DNA of 64,000 nucleotides from an uncultured Aquimarina sp. (GTDB lineage: Bacteria; Bacteroidota; Bacteroidia; Flavobacteriales; Flavobacteriaceae): contig NZ_CANLYD010000006.1 of the NCBI RefSeq assembly GCF_947495315.1, forward strand, positions 1 through 64,000, given 5' to 3'. Made by a program: the position numbers and the translations under genes. Position 1 is the stretch's first letter; every line of letters begins with the position of its first letter. Of the stretch, positions 26,941-34,436 are shown one piece after another. The notes below the pieces were generated by a model, which was not told where the DNA came from, searched no databases, and saw only the letters and a program-made list of their open reading frames with translations.

Positions 26941-28020
26941 TTAGTCAATTTTTGTTAAAAATTCAATAACATCAACATTATCTGCGTAATCTGATAGAGA
27001 AGGGTGTTGTGTGGTTCCGAAATCAATGCTATCATCAGAAAAATTATCACCGACTATGCATTGTATAGCTTCTTTATCAGCTTCGAATTTTTGTAATAAT
27101 TCCTCTTTTGATGTATATGTCTCATAAAACAAAGTTGCAATAGGTGAGCTGTAACTTTCATCCTCTTTAAGCATTAGGAAACCATTGTCTAATAACTTAA
27201 AATTACTCATTAAATACACGGCCTTATTGTAATCATAATTGTTGGCATATTTAGCTCCATTAATGATATCATTGTATTCATAAATAGATTTAAAAAATAA
27301 GTCAAAATCATAGCCTTCTGGTACCATAAGTTTAGAAACACTTCTACAACCTAAGCCATAATATCTAAAAACATCCTCACCTAATGCTGCTAATTGTTCT
27401 TTGGACTCATTTCCGGTCAATACGGCTATAGAATTTCTATTTTTACGTATAATATTGGGTTTGTTGCCAAAATAATGTTCGAAATAGCGAGCTGTATTAT
27501 TACTTCCTGTAGCAATGATAGCATCAAAATCCGTGAATCTTTCTTCAGTAAAAGAAATGCATTTTTCAAATCTTGGTTCAATTGCAATAAGATATGAGGC
27601 CAGATACGGAAGTAATTGATTATCGTTTGAGGATTGTTTCACTAAAATATTATGCCCACTTATGAGTACCGAAATGAAGTCATGAAATCCAACTAAAGGG
27701 ATGTTACCGGCCATAATGATCCCGATTGTTTTAGTCGTTATGGTATCTAAAGAATAAGATGACAACCATTGTTCTAAATTATGTTTTGTAAGCGTCTTAC
27801 TCCATTGTGATAATGAAAACACGATATTTTCTTCTGTAAACCAACCATTATGGTGTTTAGCAGATTCTATTTTTTGAATCATTCCATCAAAAAAATCTTC
27901 TTGATGCTTGATGTTGCTAATCTTCTCATAACCAGTGTTTTTGAATTGACTTAAGAACCTACCTAATTCAGAAAAAGCGACTATTCGATCATTTAATACC
28001 ATTTCTAATTTGTTTATCAC
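26941..28020 (-). CDS. LuxC-family acyl-CoA reductase
   Basis: A 359-residue member of the LuxC acyl-CoA reductase family (PF05893), an aldehyde-dehydrogenase fold that reduces an acyl thioester. Visible blocks are GIIMAGNIPLVGFHDFISVLISGHNILVKQSSND, FDAIIATGSNNTARYFEHYFG, and the catalytic-cysteine region EDVFRYYGLGCRSVSKL. The GTG at 28020 or an ATG at 28002 could be the start. The gene is divergent from the ferredoxin gene (47 bp between) and next to serC. The grouping of this reductase, a ferredoxin and serine genes is a layout I recall from other flavobacteria, but the physiological substrate is unknown. Confidence 0.85.
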   Translation of the reverse strand: MINKLEMVLNDRIVAFSELGRFLSQFKNTGYEKISNIKHQEDFFDGMIQKIESAKHHNGWFTEENIVFSLSQWSKTLTKHNLEQWLSSYSLDTITTKTIGIIMAGNIPLVGFHDFISVLISGHNILVKQSSNDNQLLPYLASYLIAIEPRFEKCISFTEERFTDFDAIIATGSNNTARYFEHYFGNKPNIIRKNRNSIAVLTGNESKEQLAALGEDVFRYYGLGCRSVSKLMVPEGYDFDLFFKSIYEYNDIINGAKYANNYDYNKAVYLMSNFKLLDNGFLMLKEDESYSSPIATLFYETYTSKEELLQKFEADKEAIQCIVGDNFSDDSIDFGTTQHPSLSDYADNVDVIEFLTKID

Positions 28021-28067
28021 TAGTTTACGGGTTATTTTTGTGATGCAAATTTAGAATAAAAAAAGCT

Positions 28068-28418
28068 ATGGCAATTATAATAACGGACGAATGTATAAAC
28101 TGTGGTGCATGTGAACCAGAATGTCCGAATACTGCGATTTATGAGGGTGCGGATGACTGGAGATATGCAGATGGAACTGATTTAGAAGGAGATGTAGTGC
28201 TTCCTGGAGGCAAAGCCATTAATTCAGAAGAAGCTCAAGAACCGGTTAGCGATGAGATTTATTATATTGTACCCGATAAATGTACAGAATGTAAAGGTTT
28301 TCATGAAGAACCTCAGTGTGCTGCGGTATGTCCTGTAGATTGTTGTGTACCGGATGAAGATGTGGTTGAAACAGAAGAGTTTTTATTACAGAAACAGGCA
28401 TTTATGCATAAAGAATAA
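28068..28418 (+). CDS. 4Fe-4S dicluster ferredoxin
   Basis: A 116-residue ferredoxin with two cluster motifs. The first is [12 protein letters not shown] near residue 9. The second, after a ~50-residue insertion, reads [18 protein letters not shown]: seven residues separate the second and third Cys, the Alvin-type spacing (as in Allochromatium vinosum ferredoxin). A C-terminal extension with many acidic residues follows. It is an electron carrier; possible partners are not obvious, but it shares its promoter region with the divergent LuxC-type reductase. It ends in front of a clear terminator. Confidence 0.92.
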   Translation: MAIIITDECINCGACEPECPNTAIYEGADDWRYADGTDLEGDVVLPGGKAINSEEAQEPVSDEIYYIVPDKCTECKGFHEEPQCAAVCPVDCCVPDEDVVETEEFLLQKQAFMHKE

Positions 28419-28445
28419 CAAACTATTTTATAGATACTTATTATA

Positions 28446-28472
28446 AACCTGTCTGTTTAGACAGGTTTTTTT
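28446..28472 (+). terminator. terminator of the ferredoxin gene
   Basis: AACCTGTCT (28446-28454) and AGACAGGTT (28459-28467) form a 9-bp stem with a 4-nt loop, followed by a T-run; 28 bp after the ferredoxin stop. Confidence 0.85.
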
Positions 28473-28536
28473 ATACTCGTTTTTTAAATTTTAGTATTTT
28501 CGTCAAGAATTTAACCTCAAATCTAAACATGAAATT

Positions 28537-29148
28537 ATGAAAAAATTAATATTCTTTATCTTATTCACTGTTATTTCCTTTTCTTCTTATGGACAATATC
28601 GCTGGGAAGTAACGGGTGGTATAACAAGTTCTAGTTTAAACGTTGAAAATTCTGATAATAATCGTGGTGTTGGTTTTCATTTTAATGCAGGATATGGATA
28701 CATAATGGGTGTTCGAGCCAAAACAAGTATTGTTTTTTCTGTTGAAATTTTACAGAGAAATAGTGAAGTTATAACGAATCTTCCTGGAGGAACAATTACT
28801 TCGGATTTTAAAACATTGCAAGTAGGTTTTAATCCTAAATTCAGGTATTTGTTCGGTAGAGGTAAAGATCGTTTTAGACCTTTTATTAATGTTGGTCCTT
28901 CTTTTAGGCTAAACACTGGTGTAGAATTCGGTGGTGTAGATTTAGAATCTGATCAATTCGAACAATTAGTCATTGGTGGAGTATATGGTCTGGGTTTTTC
29001 TCAGATGGTAGGAGAGATGTTTGATATTTTTTTCGAAGCTGGTGCGATGAATGATTTTACAGACAATTTAGTTGATGTAGATAGTAAATTCTTTGATATC
29101 TATGCCCGAGTAGGAGTTCGTTTCAGGATTTATGATGCTAGACGATAA
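28537..29148 (+). CDS. outer-membrane beta-barrel protein (PorT-like)
   Basis: A 203-residue protein with signal peptide MKKLIFFILFTVISFSSYGQ, followed by strands alternating with short turns (YRWEVTGGITSSSLNV, GVGFHFNAGYGYIMGV, TLQVGFNPKFRYLFGRG, FFEAGAMNDF) and ending with GVRFRIYDARR. This is the pattern of the 8-stranded barrel family PF13568. The function is unknown. It is flanked by two terminators and is monocistronic. Confidence 0.83.
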   Translation: MKKLIFFILFTVISFSSYGQYRWEVTGGITSSSLNVENSDNNRGVGFHFNAGYGYIMGVRAKTSIVFSVEILQRNSEVITNLPGGTITSDFKTLQVGFNPKFRYLFGRGKDRFRPFINVGPSFRLNTGVEFGGVDLESDQFEQLVIGGVYGLGFSQMVGEMFDIFFEAGAMNDFTDNLVDVDSKFFDIYARVGVRFRIYDARR

Positions 29149-29175
29149 AATAGAATAAACCTGATATTAGTTAAG

Positions 29176-29199
29176 ATCCTGCTTCGGCAGGATTTTTTT
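29176..29199 (+). terminator. terminator with UUCG tetraloop
   Basis: ATCCTGC (29176-29182), loop TTCG, GCAGGAT (29187-29193), then a T-run. The exceptionally stable UUCG loop and 28-bp distance to the preceding stop make this a confident call. Confidence 0.88.
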
Positions 29200-29262
29200 A
29201 TACAATTATATTTAATTTTTTGTAAATTAGTTACTTACAAATACATCTAAAAGAATATTAAT

Positions 29263-30138
29263 ATGCCAAATTGGGGATACATAGCAATTATTATTCTTGC
29301 ATTTTATATTGTAGCTAGTGTAGCATTGTATTATTTGCAGGAATATTTTATTTTCAAACCAGAAAAATTAGACAAGGATTTTGAATTTCATTATAACAAT
29401 CAAGTTGTAGAGGAATATAATCTGGAAACTAGAGATGGCGCTATAATAAATGGGCTTCATTTTAAGGTTGAAGATCCTAAAGGAGTTGTTTTGTATCTTA
29501 AAGGGAATTCCAAGAGTATAAAAGGTTGGGGTAAGTTCGCAGTTGATTTTACCAGACACGGGTATGATGTATGTATGTTAGATTATCGCGGATTTGGAAA
29601 AAGTACTGGCAGACGTTCTTTTAAAGCTATAAAAAGAGATCTTCAATTTGTTTATAATAAATTAAAAGAAAAAGTAGACGAAAAGTACATCATTCTATAT
29701 GGCAGATCTATGGGATCTGGTTTTGCAACAAAATTAGCTTCTATCAATAACCCCAAAATGTTAATTCTTGATGCACCTTATTATAGTTTGAGTAAGGTAG
29801 CAGGTAAGTTTATTCCTTTTATGCCTGTCTCTTTAATTATGAGATACCCAATACCTACTTATAAGTGGTTAAAATATGTGAATTGTCCTATACACATCAT
29901 TCACGGGACACAGGATAAATTAATCCCTTTTAAGTCTAGTATTAAATTGTCAAAGATAAAACCAAAACTTACCCGATTGTATACGGTTATTGGTGGAGGT
30001 CATAAAAACCTAAATAATTTTGAATCCTATCATAAGATGCTAGGGGAAATTATTAATTCGAAGATGAGAAAAATAAATCTCTCTAATACTAGCATTGGTG
30101 TAAGACATTCTGAAAAAAAAGTAAATGTCCAAGCTTAA
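29263..30138 (+). CDS. membrane-anchored alpha/beta hydrolase (first of a tandem pair)
   Basis: A 291-residue protein with one N-terminal membrane anchor (~residues 5-26) and no cleavage site, so the hydrolase domain faces the periplasm or is inner-membrane-bound. The serine hydrolase triad is visible: nucleophile in YGRSMGSGFA, Asp in HGTQDKLIPF, His in GGGHKNLNNF. The oxyanion segment reads KGNSKSIKGWGKF where most relatives have HGN. The family is close to Bem46/ABHD-type hydrolases. It overlaps the next gene by 14 bp in another frame, so the two are co-translated. The last ~15 residues (SEKKVNVQA) are probably not part of the fold. Confidence 0.87.
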   Translation: MPNWGYIAIIILAFYIVASVALYYLQEYFIFKPEKLDKDFEFHYNNQVVEEYNLETRDGAIINGLHFKVEDPKGVVLYLKGNSKSIKGWGKFAVDFTRHGYDVCMLDYRGFGKSTGRRSFKAIKRDLQFVYNKLKEKVDEKYIILYGRSMGSGFATKLASINNPKMLILDAPYYSLSKVAGKFIPFMPVSLIMRYPIPTYKWLKYVNCPIHIIHGTQDKLIPFKSSIKLSKIKPKLTRLYTVIGGGHKNLNNFESYHKMLGEIINSKMRKINLSNTSIGVRHSEKKVNVQA

Positions 30139-30970
30139 AAAAGTCCTAATATGGACATTGATAATATATTTTATGGTATTAGGGTTATTAAGTTTCTTTC
30201 AGCATAAAATTATTTTTCAGCCTAAAAAACTTCCCGAAAATTATACATTTCAATTTGATCATCCTTTTGAAGAATTTTTTCTGGAGACTACAGATGGTGA
30301 ACGATTAAATGCCATACATTTTAAAAACAAAGACCCTAAAGGAATAATCTTGTATTTTCATGGGAATAAAGGAAGTTTATCCAGATGGGGTAATATAACG
30401 GCTTTTTTTGCTAAAAAACAATACGATGTGATCGTAATGGATTATAGAAGTTATGGAAAGAGTACAGGTGTAATAACAGAAGAAAATTTATACAACGATG
30501 CTCAGTTATTTTATGATTATACATTAAAACTATATAAAGAGGATCAGATAATAGTATATGGTAGATCTTTGGGAACAGGTATTGCTACAAAAATTGCATC
30601 AACCAACCAACCAGGTAATTTAATATTAGAAACTCCATATAATACCATGGAAGAAGTAACTTCTCATTGGTTACCGATGTTTCCCGTAAAAAGTATATTA
30701 AAATTTAAGTTTACATCAAATGAGTTTATACAAAAAGTAGCGTGTGATGTTACCATTTATCATGGTACTGACGATGGAGTAGTACCTTATGCATCTGGTA
30801 AAAGATTGTTTGAAAATATACCTATACGAGAAAAGAGAATGATTACTATTGAAGGCGGATCACACAATGACTTGATAAACTTTGAAGAATATATAGGAAC
30901 TATTGATAATGTGTTAGAGAAAGATTCTAACGAAAACCGGAATGTCACTTCGAGCGAAGTCGAGAAGTAG
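30125..30970 (+). CDS. membrane-anchored alpha/beta hydrolase (second of a tandem pair)
   Basis: A 281-residue paralogue of the preceding gene, with the same plan: an N-terminal anchor (~residues 8-24), YFHGNKGSLSRWGN oxyanion region, nucleophile in YGRSLGTGIA, Asp in HGTDDGVVPY and His in GGSHNDLINF. The two probably arose by duplication. Its last nine residues (NVTSSEVEK) and stop codon are encoded by the left arm of an inverted repeat (30943-31019), so the natural C-terminus has been replaced or extended by repeat sequence. Start ATG 30125 overlaps the preceding gene by 14 bp. Confidence 0.87.
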   Translation: MSKLKKVLIWTLIIYFMVLGLLSFFQHKIIFQPKKLPENYTFQFDHPFEEFFLETTDGERLNAIHFKNKDPKGIILYFHGNKGSLSRWGNITAFFAKKQYDVIVMDYRSYGKSTGVITEENLYNDAQLFYDYTLKLYKEDQIIVYGRSLGTGIATKIASTNQPGNLILETPYNTMEEVTSHWLPMFPVKSILKFKFTSNEFIQKVACDVTIYHGTDDGVVPYASGKRLFENIPIREKRMITIEGGSHNDLINFEEYIGTIDNVLEKDSNENRNVTSSEVEK

Positions 30971-31019
30971 TTATTTATAGTTAATAAAATAATACATTTC
31001 GATTCCGCTCCACGTGACA
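30943..31019. repeat. REP-like imperfect inverted repeat
   Basis: The 27-bp left arm (30943-30969, beginning TGTCACTTCGAGCGAAGTCG) and the right arm (30993-31019, inverted TGTCACGTGGAGCGGAATCG) match at 21 of 27 positions across a 23-bp spacer. The left arm itself contains ACTTCG-AG-CGAAGT. Elements with TCGAGCG-AGTCGAGA cores recur in many flavobacterial genomes. It lies between a rightward hydrolase and a leftward TonB receptor, so it may act as a terminator-like structure for both. Confidence 0.75.
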
Positions 31020-31028
31020 GTAATTTAT

Positions 31029-33845
31029 TTAGAAATTAAAATCTAATCTAGCATAGTAATATGCACCACTGAATCCCATTTGCACAGAATCCCAGTATCC
31101 ACCAGCTTCCGTTTCTCCATCATCTTGTTGGTCTGGATATTCATTAGTAATATTATTTCCACCTATAGTAATCTTTAGGTTTTCAGATAGTTTATAACCT
31201 ACTGTTAGATCAGCGGTTATTTTTGCACCGTATTCATCCTCTGCGTCGGTGAAATCAACTAAAGTGATATCACTAAAACGAGTCATACCAAGACCTGCAT
31301 TAAATTTATCGTTATTATAATTTAAATTTAGAGCAAATTTACTTCTTGGAGCTGATGCTAATAAAAATGCTTGCTCTCTTTTCCCGAAGAATATACTTTG
31401 ATCTAGATCATCAGATTTTATATCAGTGATGTACATATTATTAACATTTCCAGCTAATAGGGCAGATAATGTTCCAAAATCATAATTACTTTTCCAAGAA
31501 AGCACAACATCCAATCCTACAGTTTCTGTATCAACACCGTTGGCAAAGAATTGAGCTTCATTAACGTTATCAATTTCTGTAGCTTCAAAAGTTCCCGTAA
31601 GTACAATACGATCCTTGATATCAATGTAATATCCATCTACTGTAGCAGAAAAATCACCTAATTTAGCAGTTACTCCGATAGAACCATTTATAGAGGTCTC
31701 TTCTTCTAATCGATCAATTCCGAATGAAGCGGTTACGGGACTATTGTTTGGAGATAACAACGTTTCCGTAGCAACACCACCTTGAAAATCTGTAAATCTT
31801 AGGTTGTAATAGATTTGTGCTAAGGATGGCGCTCTAAATCCTGTACTTACAGAACCTCTAATGTTGATATTATCAGAGGCTTTTACTCTAAATGCGAGTT
31901 TTCCATTAATAGTACTTCCAAAATCACTATAGTTTTCAAATCTTGCAGCTCCAGCTAACAAAAAAGAATCAGTAATGTCTAATTCTGCATCAGCATATAG
32001 AGACAGGTTAGATCTGGATCGATTAACTTCATTGCTTGGCCCATAACCAGGAAACCCTTGAGAACCACCTGGTCTTTGAATTGCTAAAGCGTCAATACGT
32101 TGTCGATCACCTGGATTCGTGACAACAACTAATGGGAAATTACCATTAGCGTCAGCAACATCGGAATAGGCTACATAATCACCATTAATATTTTGAGCAA
32201 AACCATCAGTATCAATAAACAAATCTGTTAATATTTCATCTCCGAAAGTGTCAAAATTTGTAGCTACAAAATTACCATTAGGTCTCCAATAGGGTAAATT
32301 TCTAAAATTAGTACTTGGAGTCACTATTTCTCCATTTGTGTCAAATGTTCCGTATGATCCTGCTTCTCCAGCAAAAATTATAAAGTTTTCAGTTCTATAT
32401 TCGGCTCCAAAAGCTAGGTTCAAACCTTTGGCTAGTTTTGGATAATACTTAGAGAAGTCTAAGTTAAGAGTGTTTTGACTTAAACTATGTCCTCCAGCGT
32501 CAAATTCTGTAGGAGAGTTATCTTGTAAAGAAGCGTTTAGCGTACCTTTAATGAAATAATGGAAATTGTTTTTCCCCCATGTATTGCTAAGATCAATTTT
32601 CCAGCCACTGTCTGTTTCAGTTCTTACACCGGCAGAAATAGAATTGTCTATAATATTAGAAGTAATTCTTGGTGTAAAACCATTAGGATAAATTTCAGTT
32701 ACAACACGTTCACCACCGTTACGGGTAAAAGCAAATGCGTCTGTATCTCTATAGTTTCTGCCTCCAAATACATATAGTTCAGTTTTATCTGATAACGGAA
32801 TACTAGCATTAGCAAAGAAATTAAAGCCATCTATTGCTGCTTCACCAAAACCTCTTCTGAAATCAAATCCTGGTCTAAGCGTTTTGTTTTTACTTACATA
32901 TTCTGTGGTAAAATTGATATACCCCTTTTCTCCAATACCAACTCCGTAATTAGCAGTTACTTTTACAGAACCACCATCCAGACTTTTATCATCTGCTAGT
33001 CTGTTACCATCATTTTCAGTATCTAAACGATTACCATCAGTATTTGGAGTTCCATCAGGAAAATCTCCTTTGGCATTTGTATTGTATGCACCGTAGCTTA
33101 TGCTACCACTAAGTTTATCAATATTATCTTTTAAAACTATATTAATAACTCCAGCTATAGCATCAGAACCGTATTGCGCAGCAGCACCATCTCTTAGAAT
33201 TTCGATTCTTTTAATAGAAGTTGCGGGAATCGTATTAAGATCGGTTCCAGAATTTCCTCGACCTCTAGTACCAAAGATATTGATAAGAGAAGAGCTGTGT
33301 CTTCTTTTTCCATTGATTAAAACTAATGTCTGATCAGGGCCTAAACCTCGTAAACTGGCAGGATCAATATGGTCAGCACCATCAGAACCAGATTGTTTAT
33401 TAGCATTAAATGAAGGAGCAGAATACTGTAATAGTTCATTGATTTCTATTTTACCACTTTTTGTGACAATATCTTGCATATCGATAATATCTACAGCTAC
33501 CGGAGTATCAGTAGCCGTACGTTTTGGACTTCTGGACCCTACTACAATGATTGTGCTAAGCGCTTCTCCTTCTAAAAGAACAACATCAATCTTGTCGTTG
33601 GTACCTACGGGAATTTCTTGAGTTTGGAAACCTATAAAGCTAAACACCAAGGTGGCATTTTCATCAACGGCAATGGTGTAATTTCCATCATCGTCGGTTG
33701 TAGTACCTTTATTAGAACCTTTCTCTACAATATTGACAAAAGGTACGGGTGATCCTGAAGTGTCTGTTACTGTTCCTGTAACAATGCGTTGGCTAAATCC
33801 TAAACTTGTGAATAAGCCAAATAAAATGAGTGTGAGTTTTTTCAT
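31029..33845 (-). CDS. TonB-dependent outer-membrane receptor with CarboxypepD-like N-terminal domain
   Basis: A 938-residue receptor. A signal peptide (LILFGLFTSLGFSQ) precedes a carboxypeptidase-regulatory-like domain (~residues 20-95: VTGTVTDTSGSPVPFVNIVEKGSNKGTTTD), then the plug (ELLQYSAPSF, GPDQTLVLINGKRRH, IKRIEILRDGAAAQYGSDAIAGVINI) and a C-terminal barrel ending in YYARLDFNF. The combination without a SusD neighbour points to an uptake receptor for oligosaccharide, siderophore or another ligand. An upstream copy of the TTGGTTAACCAA palindrome shared with the two divergent alginate lyase genes suggests it imports alginate oligosaccharides; this is inference. It ends 9 bp from the REP-like repeat. 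Confidence 0.92.
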   Translation of the reverse strand: MKKLTLILFGLFTSLGFSQRIVTGTVTDTSGSPVPFVNIVEKGSNKGTTTDDDGNYTIAVDENATLVFSFIGFQTQEIPVGTNDKIDVVLLEGEALSTIIVVGSRSPKRTATDTPVAVDIIDMQDIVTKSGKIEINELLQYSAPSFNANKQSGSDGADHIDPASLRGLGPDQTLVLINGKRRHSSSLINIFGTRGRGNSGTDLNTIPATSIKRIEILRDGAAAQYGSDAIAGVINIVLKDNIDKLSGSISYGAYNTNAKGDFPDGTPNTDGNRLDTENDGNRLADDKSLDGGSVKVTANYGVGIGEKGYINFTTEYVSKNKTLRPGFDFRRGFGEAAIDGFNFFANASIPLSDKTELYVFGGRNYRDTDAFAFTRNGGERVVTEIYPNGFTPRITSNIIDNSISAGVRTETDSGWKIDLSNTWGKNNFHYFIKGTLNASLQDNSPTEFDAGGHSLSQNTLNLDFSKYYPKLAKGLNLAFGAEYRTENFIIFAGEAGSYGTFDTNGEIVTPSTNFRNLPYWRPNGNFVATNFDTFGDEILTDLFIDTDGFAQNINGDYVAYSDVADANGNFPLVVVTNPGDRQRIDALAIQRPGGSQGFPGYGPSNEVNRSRSNLSLYADAELDITDSFLLAGAARFENYSDFGSTINGKLAFRVKASDNINIRGSVSTGFRAPSLAQIYYNLRFTDFQGGVATETLLSPNNSPVTASFGIDRLEEETSINGSIGVTAKLGDFSATVDGYYIDIKDRIVLTGTFEATEIDNVNEAQFFANGVDTETVGLDVVLSWKSNYDFGTLSALLAGNVNNMYITDIKSDDLDQSIFFGKREQAFLLASAPRSKFALNLNYNNDKFNAGLGMTRFSDITLVDFTDAEDEYGAKITADLTVGYKLSENLKITIGGNNITNEYPDQQDDGETEAGGYWDSVQMGFSGAYYYARLDFNF

Positions 33846-34022
33846 GTAAATATATTTATTGGTTTGGAATAAAGATATTCAATAAATTCAAAACTTATGT
33901 TTAGTAATCATATTTATTGCAAGTTGCCCTTTAGCGTTGTACGTTGTTGATGATTTTTAGTTTTTAATGGATTGTTTTTGCGAATTTCTCGGCAGATAAT
34001 AATTTATCTGGAATAAGTTAAA

Positions 34023-34034
34023 TTGGTTAACCAA
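34023..34034. promoter_or_regulatory. TTGGTTAACCAA operator candidate upstream of the TonB receptor
   Basis: A perfect 12-bp palindrome, identical to sites before both alginate lyase genes, 178 bp from the receptor start codon. TGGT-N2-ACCA-type dyads are typical of FadR/GntR-family repressors; alginate genes of Zobellia are controlled by a GntR-family repressor (AusR). The regulator itself is not in the window. Confidence 0.6.
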
Positions 34035-34295
34035 AAAGAAACGAATACTATTTTGATATAAACGAATTCTATTTTTAAAAGATCGTTTTTGTACGATAAC
34101 AGATAATCTTACTAAGTGTTCCTTATTTTTAAGGTGTAAAAGTTTAATTCTTCTTCATTGATAGTTTCTTTTGATTAGATCAGGTTGCTGACAGCTATTA
34201 GTTTTGGTTAGTAATACTATTTTCATATTTGATTTAACATGTTATTTGGTTTTATGTTAAAAATTTGATTATTAGATATTTTTTTGTGGAATAAA

Positions 34296-34310
34296 TTACG
34301 AAAACGTTTG
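34296..34310. promoter_or_regulatory. conserved 15-mer TTACGAAAACGTTTG, copy 1
   Basis: Identical to 36613-36627, and in both places about 50 bp upstream of the TTGGTTAACCAA site. The core CGAAAACGTTTGCG (34299-34312) is a near-palindrome centred on CG, like LacI-family or cre operators. Confidence 0.55.
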
Positions 34311-34345
34311 CGGGCTCTGTATAAATTATTATCATTGCATAATTA

Positions 34346-34377
34346 TTGGTTAACCAATTTTATTATTGGTAATCCAA
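34346..34377. promoter_or_regulatory. paired TTGG-N4-CCAA operator sites before alginate lyase 1
   Basis: Perfect TTGGTTAACCAA at 34346-34357 and a variant TTGGTAATCCAA at 34366-34377. Their starts are exactly 20 bp apart, about two helical turns, allowing cooperative binding on one face. The second site overlaps the expected -33 region of a promoter whose -7 element TAATTTTG is at 34392-34399, which suits a repressor. Confidence 0.65.
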
Positions 34378-34436
34378 TTTAATCGAATCGATAATTTTGG
34401 GAAAAGCGTAAATATTTTAAAAAAAATTACTAACAA

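Larger units (their letters stand above)
33846..34436. other. shared control region between TonB receptor and alginate lyase genes
   Basis: 591 bp with no gene. It holds a TTGGTTAACCAA palindrome nearer the receptor (34023-34034), an ATCGT-N6-ACGAT inverted repeat (34082-34097), the TTACGAAAACGTTTG element (34296-34310), two more TTGG-N4-CCAA sites (34346-34357, 34366-34377) and a TAATTTTG promoter element (34392-34399) before the lyase start. Confidence 0.7.

Noticed and set aside
29263..30970. Tandem alpha/beta hydrolases as one frameshifted gene
   Set aside because: Each has a full set of catalytic motifs and its own anchor; the 14-bp overlap is ordinary operon overlap.
33100..33333. Opposite-strand open frame inside the TonB receptor
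   Set aside because: It runs antisense to the conserved plug domain and shows no recognisable motif.
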